The notes under the pieces are model-generated. The model saw only the letters and a program-made list of their open reading frames with translations. It was not told where the DNA came from and did no database searches. A program made the translations under genes and the position numbers. Of a stretch of DNA of 64,000 bases, positions 43,310 to 53,449 are shown piece by piece (position 1 is the first letter of the stretch; every line of letters starts with the position of its first letter). This DNA is from Prionace glauca. Its lineage: Eukaryota > Chordata > Chondrichthyes > Carcharhiniformes > Carcharhinidae. Location: the NCBI GenBank assembly GCA_037974335.1, contig CM075760.1, positions 27,367,402-27,431,401 on the forward strand. The letters are read 5' to 3'.

Positions 43310-43490
43310 AGAAAGTGTAACCACCAACTTGTTCTGGAAGCTAGTCTTGCCTGCGCAGCAGGCCTCAGTTAGGGCAATATTGTCATTGCTGAATAGCCTG
43401 AGCTCCCACTCAATGATTGCAGTATATCTTTCCGGTGTGTTCCTGTTGAGGTTTTCCATGAAGATCCTGACATTTCCAGGCTCAAAACTG
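43310..43490 (-). CDS. Unidentified exon-like open segment
   Basis: The minus-strand frame reads 'SFEPGNVRIFMENLNRNTPE', continues through 'IIEWELRLFSNDNIALTEA' and ends 'NKLVVTLSPGK' just before a consensus-like donor (AAAG/GTAAGCC) near 43305. A possible acceptor (AACACAG) lies near 43487. Composition and boundaries look like one exon of a gene or a duplicated exon fragment, but no family was recognised and no partner exon was found. It could be chance. Confidence 0.3.
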
Positions 43491-43499
43491 TGTTTGCTT

Positions 43500-44020
43500 T
43501 TTGCCAATATATACTTTATTTATTAACTATCTGGAACAGCATTACAAATATCTCGAAGTGGCCACAAAGTGCAGAAATATACAATTTCACTCCATATATG
43601 TGTTGCATTCTGAGGTGCTTCAATACAGTCAAAGAAACATCGCAGACATTGCAAAATGTTCATTACCAGTGGTAAAAAGATACTTCTGTTCTTTGAACTC
43701 AGCTGCAGATGGTGGTGATGGCCTCTGGGTTCCCTTTTCACCTATTGCACAAGGTGGTGGTTCCTGTCTCTTCTATTCACCCACTCTTCTAGGTGTTTTT
43801 CGTGCCGAGATTCCTTCATTTGTAAAATAACTGAAAAAATAACCTGAACAAAATGGCCATCACACAAAGTGCACTAATATTCATGTGGTCTGCTCAGATC
43901 AAGTTGCATTCTGAGGCACTTCAATTCAAATGTGAAACATGTAATATGAACCGTGTGCATTCACTGTGAATCATAATGCCCACGTTGTTCTATACCTTTC
44001 CCTATCCTTTATTTCAAGAT
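43500..44020. other. Unassigned, with a weak internal duplication
   Basis: 'gttgcattctgaggtgcttcaatacagtcaaagaaacat' (about 43602) and 'gttgcattctgaggcacttcaattcaaatgtgaaacat' (about 43908) are related, about 300 bp apart. No gene is recognised. Confidence 0.45.
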
Positions 44021-44024
44021 GCCT

Positions 44025-44345
44025 GAAAGGTCTTCCAAAAACAACTTTTCCACTTTGCGCATCTCTGATGGATGCCCCTTAATTTAGTGCATCCCTCAGC
44101 AAGTAATCCTGGCCTCTGAAATGTGTCAGTTTGCAACGTTTGATCAGGGGCAACACCTGAATCTGAGAGAACTCTTTCCCCCTCTCATTTCAGCTTCACT
44201 GCTCTATTGTTCCATGATTTATCCATTTCTCCTTTTCTAAACATGAAACATTTACAACTCTCCTGTGCTCTGGCACCGCTCCCATATCCAAGGAGAACTG
44301 GAAGATTATTGTCAGTATATCCGTTATTTTCACCAGCGCTGTCCT
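44025..44345 (-). mobile_element. Old CR1-clade LINE fragment
   Basis: Weak minus-strand similarity to the RT upstream region ('ctcctgtgctctggcaccgctcccatatccaaggagaactggaagatt'). Frames are lost. Confidence 0.4.
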
Positions 44346-44360
44346 CAGTCAACTTCATAC

Positions 44361-44575
44361 ATGTTTGACTTAATTATGATGCAAAATACTTCGGATTGAA
44401 AGGAGTTAACTGAACGTGTTTGTTTAGTGAGTGTAATGAATGTTAGCCCCCATGGATACCAACTGTGCCACTGAAGGTTTTCCCAATTCTTTTAATAAGG
44501 GATTCTTTTCAATGGAACATAAACTCAGGAACTCACAGTTCGGATGAGAGGGAGAGAAGAGATTATATATGAACA
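44361..44575 (+). promoter_or_regulatory. Conserved upstream block of GPCR gene 2
   Basis: Aligns with minus-strand 14905-14690 upstream of GPCR gene 1 (shared 'ttgactta', 'ggattgaaa', 'gttaactgaac', 'ccatggata', 'tgccactg.agg'). Promoter or 5' untranslated region, inferred from position and conservation. Confidence 0.45.
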
Positions 44576-44792
44576 ATGGCACAGAATCTGAGTTTATGCA
44601 ATTCGAACTTTACAACATTGGATCAGAACCTGAGAACAATAGACTGGAATCTTCCAATAGTTGATGGAGATTTTCTCTTGAACATTGACGTGTCCACTGA
44701 TGTTCAGAGACCATGGGATGCCCAGGTCAATGATGTACTGATACGCATTCAAGAGGGATATTATCCCATCCTGGCTATTGTTGGCGTTCCTG
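44576..44792 (+). CDS. GPR139-like class A GPCR, gene 2, exon 1
   Basis: Encodes 72 residues plus one base, from 'MAQNLSLCNSNFTTLD' to 'GYYPILAIVGVP', with donor G/GTAAGT. The N-terminus has about two copies of the 14-residue unit (QNLRTIDWNLPIVD is the clearest) and an NFT sequon. The first half of TM1 ends the exon. The start is the first in-frame ATG. The homologous gene 1 has lost the corresponding ATG and starts one or two units later. Joins 50176 in frame (1104 nt, 367 residues). Confidence 0.82.
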
Positions 44793-44994
44793 GTAAGTTT
44801 CTCCATCCAGTTATTTGTTCCATAAACTGTGGTGAACTGCATCATTTTTCTGGTTATTTACACTTTGAATAGAATGAATCCATTCTGTTCAGCTCCGGTC
44901 ACTCATTCCATTCTGAATCCCGGCCTTCTCTGGTTGCTATCAGAGGCCATTGACAACCTACAATCTCCCTTGAACCCTGACTGGATTTCCAACG

Positions 44995-45353
44995 TAGTCA
45001 TGATGTGGGTATGCCGGCGTTGGACTGGCGTAAACACAGTAAAAAGTCTGACAACACCAGGTTTTAGTCCAACCGATTTATTTGATAATACTCACAAGCT
45101 TTCGAGGTCTCCCTCTTCGTCAGGTGAATGGAGAGTTCTGGCCTCAGACAGAGCATATAAAGCACAGACAGATTAGAGATTACTGATTAAGGATTCGCAT
45201 TCTAATGAGTAATCTCTAAACTGTCTGTGCTTTATATGCTCTGTCTGAGGCCAGAACTCTCCATTCACCTGACGAAGAGGGAAACATTGAAAGCTTGTGA
45301 GTATATTATCAAATAAATCGGTTGGACTAAAACCTGGTGTTGTCAGACTTTTT
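44995..45353. mobile_element. Foldback (inverted-repeat) element with 14-bp target-site duplication
   Basis: Two arms of about 145 bp (about 45040-45186 and 45209-45355) are near-perfect reverse complements around a loop of about 20 bp. Arm ends read 'cagtaaaaagtctgacaacaccaggtttt'-type. The element is bracketed by a perfect 14-bp repeat ACTGGATTTCCAAC (44981-44994 and 45354-45367). No coding. It sits in the intron of GPCR gene 2. A half copy is at 28935. Confidence 0.85.
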
Positions 45354-45367
45354 ACTGGATTTCCAAC

Positions 45368-46185
45368 CCCATATTCTCTCCATCCCAAATACCATCTCGA
45401 TAATATCAAACATCGCCACTTCTGCCTCAACCCAGCCCATCCTTTGAACAATCTTCATCTCCGTGCTAATATTCTCATTCTTGGTTTCATTGCTGCAACT
45501 AATCCCGTTCCCCTGTCCATTTCCCAGATTCCTGCAAATCCTTCCCCTTCGGTATTTGTCCAATTTCCTCTTTGAAATGAATTTCGTTCTCCCACCTGTC
45601 TGTGATGCTTACATCCACATGGTCAAATTTGCCGGGTTAAAGAAGCTCAGAAGTAATAGAATGATGTGGGCAGTTCTTGCATTTGCATTGCACAGACTGT
45701 GATGTGTTATCCATGTTGAAAGGGATGTCTTAACAGCTCTGATACATGTCTTTGTAACTTTGTCTCTGCCTGCCCACTAAATGCCTGTGTTAGTCACTCT
45801 CAGGAGGAAATTTATTCAGCAACGCGAGGAACCTCCCATCCAATGTTATTCTTTAAATACATTTTCATTGAATTTTTGGCATTTTTACGAATAATACAAC
45901 ACACCCTCGTACCTGGTCCAGTACAGCTTGATGTTTTCCCCATATATAAACATGGAAAAGGGCAGGATAGAGATAATACAGTTCATTCAGTATGTTCCGT
46001 ATGCACAGCACCTCCACATATACAAAAAAAAACAAGAGAAGACAAGTAGTAGCATGGCTAAAAGAGGATAAACCTCAGCAGCCGCCGTGTGTACTATCCT
46101 CAAGATGCGTTGCAGTAATTAACCAAAGATCCTTTCTCAGCACCTTCCAAACCCGGAACCACTTCCATGTAGAAGGACAAGGTCA
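45368..46185. other. Intron of GPCR gene 2, no element recognised
   Basis: Unassigned sequence. No exon or repeat is supported. Confidence 0.4.
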
Positions 46186-46189
46186 GACA

Positions 46190-46300
46190 GATTTGAAATG
46201 TTAACTCAGTTTCACTCTGCACAGATGCTGCGAGAGCTCCTTTGCTTTTCCTGCATTTTTTGTTGTTTTCTTTCTAAGTTTTCAGCACTCACACTGCTAT
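46190..46300 (-). repeat. Dispersed shark repeat, decayed
   Basis: Minus-strand copy of the 'gctgagattttccagcatttt' family ('cacagatgctgcgagagctcctttgcttttcctgcattttttg'). Confidence 0.5.
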
Positions 46301-46883
46301 TTGTAAGTATCAATTTGGCCGGCGATTGGGAGGCTGGCAGTGCAGGCTTCTTCACATGGGCCGAGATCGGCACTGACAGATGATGCATGTGCAGTCGCCT
46401 ACTCAGTGTTATGCTGGCGGCCTCTCCAGCGGGAATTCAGATTTCAGGATGAAGCATATTAGGGCTCTTTGTAGTGCACAAAATGCGGGCGATTCATTTT
46501 GAAACTCCCACTGAAAACTGCAATAGGATTTACTCCAGTTTTTCAGTGAAATTGACACTTGGAATTCTTTTGAACAATAGCCCCCGTGATCTTTTCTGTT
46601 CTTCATTTCTAATAATTTAAATTCATGATAATCTTCTGGAAATTAGCTTCTATTGTGTGCATGTCTGTGGGTTTCAGGAGTAAGTGATTGCTCCATTTTC
46701 CACATTTTGTAATAAATAAATGTTTATCCTATGAAAGACTGTTTTTTGACTGTTCTCAGAATTTAATCCCCTGGAGGGTTTAAATATTTCTTCTCACAAT
46801 TGCATCTTGTTGCAGTGAACCAATCAAAGAAAAAAAGAACGAAGCAAATTACAGCACAGGAACAGGTCCATTGGCCCTCCAAG

Positions 46884-47349
46884 CCAAGAGGTTTACTAGG
46901 ATGTTGCCTGGTATGGTGGGGAGGTCCTATGAGGAGAGACTGAGGGATTTAGGGTTGTTTTCGTTGGAACGAAGGCGGCTAAGAGGGGACCTTATTGAAA
47001 CATATAAGATGATTAGAGGTTTAGATAGGGTGGACAGTGATAGCCTTTTTCCTCGGATGGAGAAAGCTAGCACGAGGGGGCATGGCTTTAAATTAAGGGG
47101 GAGTAGCTACAGGACGGATGTCAGGGATAGGTTCTTTACCCAGCGGGTGGTGAGGGATTGGAATGACCTGCCTGCTGCAGTTGTAAATGCGCCTAGTTTG
47201 GGGGCGTTTAAGAGATCTGTAGATAGGTTTATGGACGAAAAGGGATTGGTATAGACTAGTGGGTCATTGTTTTTGTAACTGGTCGGCGCAACATCGTGGG
47301 CCGAAGGGCCTGTTCTGCGCTATAATGTTCTATGTTCTGTGTTCTATAT
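46884..47349 (+). mobile_element. CR1 (second family) 3' end, nested
   Basis: 127 codons of RT C-terminus are open ('RFTRMLPGMVGRSYEERLRDLGLFSLERRRLRG' region through 'DRFFTQRVVRDWNDLPAAVVNAPSLGAFKRSVDRFMDEKG'). The tail 'acatcgtgggccgaagggcctgttctgcgctataatgttctatg' follows. Near identical to the 3' end of the arm A insertion at 31.67 kb. Confidence 0.85.
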
Positions 47350-48282
47350 GTTTCTAAGCCAGCACCGAACATACTGCCCGACTGAACGAAACACCCCGAG
47401 CCTTCCAATTACCATATCCCTCCTTTCCCATCCTATTCATGGATTTTCTTTTTTCCCAAGGGCCCACTTAAAAGCCACTATCGTATTTGTTTCCACTACC
47501 TTCCCTGGCAGCAAGCTCCAGGCACCCACCATGCCCTGTGTAAAGAACGTGCCTTATACATCTCCTTTAAACCTTGCAACTCGCGTAATTGACTCCTCCA
47601 CACTGGGAAAAAGCCCCTGAATATCCATTCTGTCCATGCCCCTCATAAAATCGCAAACTTTCATCAGGTCACCCCTCAACCTCCGTCATTTCAGTGAGGA
47701 GAAATCAAGTTTCTCCAGCCTCTCCTCATAGTTTGTTCCCTCCCATACCAGGCAACATCCTGATAATTCTTGATCTGTACCCTCTCAAAAGCCTCCACAG
47801 CCTTCTGGTAGTGTGGCAACCAGAATTGAACACTCTATTCCAACTGCAGCCTAACAAAGGTACTATAAAGCTGCAAAACAACTTGCCAGTTTTTAAACTC
47901 TGTGCCTCAGCCAATGAAAGCAAGCATGCCATATGTCTTCTTGACAAGACATGCGTTGCCACTTTCAGTGACCTGTGTACCTGTACACACAATCCCTCTG
48001 TCTATCAATTTTCTGAAGGATTCTGCCATTTACTGTATATTTTCTATCTGAATTAGACCTGCCAAAGTGCATTGCCTCACATTTGTCCGAGTTAAACTCC
48101 ATCTGCCATCTCTCTGCCCAAATCTCCAACTGATGCATATCCTGCGGACTACAAGCTTACTAATCAAACCTGTTACAGATCCCGTCTGATTTCACCTTGC
48201 ATAAGTCTGCCATGAAGGTCCTTGTCAAAGGTCTTACTGAAAGCCACATACACAACATCCACTTTCACTACCCTCATCAATC

Positions 48283-49100
48283 ATAAGAACTTAAGAAATA
48301 GAAGCAGGAGTAGGCCATATTGCCCTTCGAGCCTTCCCCGCCATTCAATAAGACCATGGCTGATCTGTCGTGGCTCAGCTCCACATTCCGGTCCTCTCCC
48401 CATAACCCTTAATCCCCTCTCTTATCAAAAACCCATCAACCCGCTTCTTGAAAATATTTAGCGAGGCAGCCTCCACCACTTCAACGGGTAGACAATTCCA
48501 GACATTCACCACCCTTTGAGTGAAGAAGTTCCTCCTCAACTCCGTTCTAAAACGCCCCCCCCTTTATCTTGAGGCTGTGCCCCCTAGTCCTACTGTCTTT
48601 TTTGAGCGGGAAGAGTCTCTCCACCTCTATCCTATCCATCCCATTCATCATCTTATACGTGTCAATGAGATCTCCCCTCATTCTTCTAAACCCTAACGAC
48701 TACAAGCCTAGTTCATTCAGCCTCTCCTCATAGCTCAACCCCCTCAACTCCGGTATCAGCCTAGTAAACTTCCTCTGCACTCCCTCCAAGGCCAAAATAT
48801 CTTTGCGCAGGTGCGGCGCCCAAAACTGCACACAGTACTCTAGCTGCGGCCTCACCAATGCCCTATACAGCTGCAGCAAGACCTCCCTACTTTTATATTC
48901 AATCCCCCTCGCTATGAAGGCCAGCATCCCATTCGGCTTCCTGACCACCTGCTGCACCTGCAAGCTGGGTTTTTGCGACTCATGCACAAGGACCCCGAGG
49001 TCCCTCTGCACCATCGCCTGCTGCAGTTTTTCGCCACGTAAGTAATAGTCCTTCCTACCATTCTTCCTTCCAAAGTGGACCACCTCACATTTGCCAACAT
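48283..49100 (-). mobile_element. Young CR1 LINE 3' part, nested
   Basis: Minus strand: tail 'ataagaacttaagaaatagaagcaggagtaggcc', then RT C-terminal blocks matching the 27-kb copy ('GKCEVVHFGRKNGRKDYYLRGEKLQQAMVQRDLGVLVHESQKPSLQVQQVVRK' region). 5'-truncated. It splits the older element around it. Confidence 0.85.
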
Positions 49101-49564
49101 TCCTGGAAAAAAAAAACTCGATCAAGTTAATGAGACACCACAGCCTCATCACAGAGCTATGCTTTCGCGTGCTAATACGTCTGCTTGTGGGAGTAAATCC
49201 TGTCTCGAAGAATCCTCTCCAATAATTTCCCAACAACTGATGTAAGATTCACAGGTCTGTAATTACCTGGATTATTCTTGCTCCCCTTCTCAAACAAAGG
49301 AACAAGAATGGCTATTCTCCAGTCCTCTGGGACCTTCTTGGTAGCCAATGAGGATACAAAGATTTCTCTCAAGGCCCCAGCAATTTTCTCCTTTGCCTGT
49401 TTTCTGCTTCTCAACAACCGCAACACTTTCTCCTTTTGTAAATCTCAAAATGATTTAAACTATTCGCAAATTCTTTCCCAGAATCATCACCCACCAAGTC
49501 CTTCTCTTTGGTGAATACTGACACAAAGTTCTCATTTAGTTCCTTGCCCATTTCCTCTGGTGCA

Positions 49565-50175
49565 GGACCTCATCACTCATCCTACTTATATTGTCAATAC
49601 GAATATGTGGCAAAACCAATGGCTGTTCACTCTCTCCCTTCAGAATGCTTTCTGCCCATTCAGAGACATCCTGGACCTTGTACCAGGGAGGCAACACATC
49701 ATGCAGGAGTCTCTTTCACGTCAATATCAAAATCATTTAAAAATCGTTTCAAATCATTTGGAAAACACATAAATTGTCAATAGTACGCCTCTGCCCCTAA
49801 CAGACCCATCACCCGTGGCTTTTTCCTGTAACCCCTACAACGCATCACTCTTGAGTTCTCCATCATCCTGCATCCCACCACGATGACCAGGATCCCCGAT
49901 TATTCTTGACTTTCTCCACCACCTGTGTCATTCCTGCCTCACCTGTTTACGCACACCCTGGTTTTATTTTGTCCATGATTCCTTCCATGTGTATGGACGT
50001 TCCCATTTGTTCTATCAGGTCTGATTATTTTAATACATTACAACATGCACTTAATAACTCCCCAATCAAATAACTCAATAACTCCCCAATCAAATCTCAA
50101 TAACACCCCAATCAAAGTGGTCAGTTTGCCAGCAGCATGATGTATGATTTCAGTATGTATTTCCCTTCCTTACAG
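49565..50175. other. Intron end of GPCR gene 2
   Basis: Unassigned sequence leading to the acceptor 'ttcccttccttacag'. Contains a short triplication of 'caataactccccaatcaaat' near 50055-50115. Confidence 0.5.
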
Positions 50176-51062
50176 TGAACTTAGTCACCATTGTGATCCT
50201 CATTCGCAAAAACTGTGGTCTGTCCAGATGTGTCACTCATTACCTGGTGGCGATGTCATTGGCGGATCTAATGGTTATTATCCTTGACCTGATATTGAGA
50301 CACATTCCAATTGTTTTTGATGAACAGTTTCATTTCGTGAAATTCATCCCATTGTGTAATATCCACGCTGTCCTGCTTTATGCAGCCACTGACTGTTCTG
50401 TCTGGTTCACCGTCACTTTCACCTTTGATCGATTTGTGGCAATCTGTTGCCAGAAGCTGAAGAATAAATATTGCCACGAGAAAACGGTATCTGTGGTTCT
50501 GGGAACAGTGACTGCACTGAGCTGCTTAAAGAATATTTTCTGGTATTTTATGGTAACCAATCAGTATGTATTGATGAATGACCCTTGGTTTTGTAATTAC
50601 TCATTTGATGTCTTGTTTTCTCCAGTCTGGGGAGCAATTGTGTTTCTCCATTACATTCTAACCCCATGTATTCCATTTGTTCTGATCCTGTTATTCAATG
50701 TTCTCACTGTCAGACACATTTTAGTGATGAGCAGAGCCCGCAGGAGACTCCGGGCTCACTGCAATGGAGAGAGTTCCAGAGACCCAGAAATGGAAAATCG
50801 AAGGAACGCCATCATTTTACTGTTTGTTATTTCAGCCAATTTCATCCTGTTATGGTCAACATTAATGATTGATACTTTATCTTTCCAGATGTGGTGGTTG
50901 GGCTATCCATCTCTATACAGTGAGTTTTTTGTTCGGGGATTGGGCTTCATGCTGCAGCTCTTTGGTTGCTGCACAAACACTGTTATTTATGCCGTCACCC
51001 AGACAAAGTTCAGGGAGCAGTTGAAGAATCTCATAAAATATCCCTTTACTCAAAATCATTAA
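50176..51062 (+). CDS. GPR139-like class A GPCR, gene 2, exon 2
   Basis: Acceptor cttacag/TGAAC completes a valine codon (V73) and gives 'GVPVNLVTIVILIRKNCGLSRC'. Marks: N74 (TM1), D103 in 'MSLADLM', C133 exactly 25 residues before R158 of 'FTFDRFVAIC' (DRF), an extracellular-loop-2 'PWFC' cysteine, loop-3 'SRARRRLR', TM7 'CCTNTVIYAV' (T at 7.50 as in gene 1), and the C-tail 'TQTKFREQLKNLIKYP'. 367 residues with exon 1. It is closest to gene 1, with which it shares the N-terminal repeat, NTxxY and upstream block, but the two have diverged clearly more than genes 3 and 4. No frame break, so presumed functional. Confidence 0.92.
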
Positions 51063-51149
51063 GGGAAGAATTGAGTCACTGAAAGTTTCCAGTTTTTTTT
51101 TTCATTTTCTTTTACATTTCCTGAAAGGGTAGGGTACAAACTCGACAGG

Positions 51150-52500
51150 ATTTCCACTGATTCATACACTCGTACAGAAAAGGTTCTTCAGTCCATCATG
51201 TCTGCATCCACAATAACTACCACTCAAGTTGCATTACTTACAAGTCTTAGCACCTGTCCTATACCCTTGAATGTTATGATGTTTCAAGTTCTCATCCACA
51301 TAGTTTTCAATGGTTGTAAGGTTTCCCACCTCATTAACTTCACAGGCAGTGCATTCCAGATTCTCACCATCAGCTGTGTATTTTTTTTACAAATCCCCTC
51401 TGAATCCCATGCTTCTTGCCCAAAAACTACACCCCCTTGTGATTAATCCTCAACCAAGGGGAATAGCTGCTCCCCATTCAGCATGTCCATACCCGTCATA
51501 ATCTTATGTACCACAATCATTTCCCCTCGGCCACATCTGTTCTAGAACAAAATATCAATCCAAGAATATCCAGTCTCTCTTTATTACTCACATGGGCCAT
51601 TCTAGGCAAAAGTGTGGTGAATATTCTCTGTACCAGTGTAATTACAACTTTCCTATTGTGAAAAGACCAGAACTGTACCAGTACACCAATACACGGTTTC
51701 CAATGTGGAGTGCCAGGTTTCCAATGTGGAGTGCCTTAAGCGTAGACAAAGGTCATGGGTGGAAGAGGGAACTCACAATGATAAAGTGGCGGCGTGGGCT
51801 CGTTGGGCCGAAGGGCCTGTTTCCCGTGCTGTGTTGTTCTTTGTTCTTTGTACACCTGCTGTAGCCTAACCAGCATTCTGCACAACTCCAACATAATCCT
51901 TGCCTTCTACTCTATGCCACAACTGTTCAAAGCAAGTGTCTGTATGCATTCCTAAGTACCATATTCACCTGTTCTGCTGCCTTCAAGGATCTATGAATAA
52001 TTACTCCAAGAACCCTCTGTTCCTCTGAGCCTCCTCGTGTCCTGCCATTCATTAAACACTTCCTTGCCTTGTTACTTCTCCCAAGGTGCATTAGCTGACA
52101 CTTCTCAGGATTAAATACCATTTGTCACTGCTCTGCCATTTGACCAAGCCTGACAATAACAGCCTTTTTCTTTATTCCTAACCAGCCTGTCAACTTGCTT
52201 GCCATTCCTCTGCATTATCATCCTATCATTTGCGTAGATAACAAATAATAAATGTCCCTGCAATGACTTTTGTGGTACACCACTAGACACCGGTTTTCAG
52301 CCACTCAAGCTGCCTTCCATGATGATACTTTGTTTATGATCACAAAGTCAGTTTTGGGTCTGCATTGCAATGTTTTCCTGAATTCCATGTGCTTCAACCT
52401 GGTCAATCAGTTCTCCCATGTGGGTCCTTGTCAAAAGCTTTGCTAAAATCCATATAAACTACATCAATTGGACCCTGCCATTGGCGAGGTCAACTGTCCA
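51150..52500 (-). mobile_element. Old CR1-clade LINE, long but decayed
   Basis: Minus-strand RT order is kept over 1.3 kb: tail at about 51150, C-terminal part, 'MVFNPEKCQLMHLGRSNKARK' and 'RVLGVIIHRSLKAAEQVNMVLRNAY' (51930-52110), and the upstream RT part ending near 52480 ('aaaagctttgctaaaatccatataaactacatc'). Interrupted at about 51735-51850 by a plus-strand retroposon tail ('gggctcgttgggccgaagggcctgtttcccgtgctgtgttgttctttg'). Confidence 0.7.
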
Positions 52501-52854
52501 ATATCCAAATACTTGCTGTAAATTGACAGCAATACAATGACAATGATCTATCAGCTCTCTGATTCACCCTTCCAGCTGCCCAGTATCCCGTGACTTACTC
52601 TGATTGGACAGCAATCATCCAAACCTCACCCTCTTGCTAAATAGTTCTACAATTCCCACAGTGCACCGATGGGGGTGGCCTGAAGAATTGAAGTCACAGA
52701 GAGGGCATGAGGTAACCGAAGCAATGTGCAGGCACCTACATAAACACCTCGGGTTAAGACTTAAGTGTTGCATTGTCAATTTGGAGTCCAAATGGGACAG
52801 GAGATTGAAGGGGAACAGGAAGATCATTAGGCTCCAGAATCTGTCTCAGTGTAG

Positions 52855-53445
52855 AGCGAGGGAGGGAGGGAGAGATATCTCGCATAGAAATAAAACAATA
52901 GGATCAGATACCTAGAGAGAGAGAGAGAGATAAGAGGAGGAAGTGAGGCAGAGAGGGGCAATGCAAGAAAGGGGTGAGAGAGGGCAGGGACGGTTGCAGA
53001 AAGAGAGAGAGAGAATGGGGGCAGAGAAGGAGGCAGATAGAGAGAAGGTGCAGTCAGAGAAAGAGGGCGCTGAGAATGAGGCGACAGAGAAAGAGAGAGG
53101 GCAGAGGGAGAATGGGCAGAGAGAGAGGTACACTGACAACATGGGGCAGTTGGAGAGGTAAAAAGAGAAGGTAGGGCAGTGAAAGCATGGAGCAGATATA
53201 ATATGGAGGAGAGTGAGTGGGGAAGAGAAAGATTGGTGTAGAGTGAGAGGGACAAAGAGAGAGGGTAGAGAGATAGTGGCACACGGAAAGAGGGGGCAGA
53301 GAGAGCAGGGGCAGAAAGGGAGAAGCAGAAGAGATAGTGTGGAAAATTAGAGATAGGGAAGAGAAAGAGGGACAGAGAGGTTGGGGGGGGGGTATGGAGG
53401 AAAGGAGGCAATAGTTAGTGAGAGAGAGGTGGAGAGACAGCCACG
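52855..53445 (+). repeat. Polypurine (GA-rich) tract, about 0.6 kb
   Basis: The plus strand is almost entirely A and G, with many GAGAGA and GGGAGG runs and few pyrimidines. The long serine/leucine-rich open frame on the other strand is only a by-product of this composition. Confidence 0.9.
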
Positions 53446-53449
53446 ATAA

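Larger units (their letters stand above)
46835..49560 (-). mobile_element. Older CR1 LINE carrying two nested LINE insertions
   Basis: The outer element runs in minus orientation: tail at 46845-46884 ('aaattacagcacaggaacaggtccattggccctcc'), coding remains at 47350-48282 ('QVHRSLKVATHV', 'KMRLTQ'-region traces) and the upstream RT part at 49101-49560 ('VPEDWRIAILVPLFEKGSKNNPGNYRPVNLTSVVGKLLERILRDRIY'). Two younger elements interrupt it at 46884-47349 and 48283-49100. Strongly broken. Confidence 0.75.

Noticed and set aside
52827-53411. 194-codon minus-strand open frame rich in Ser, Leu and Pro
   Set aside because: It is the pyrimidine strand of a GA-rich low-complexity tract and has no domain.
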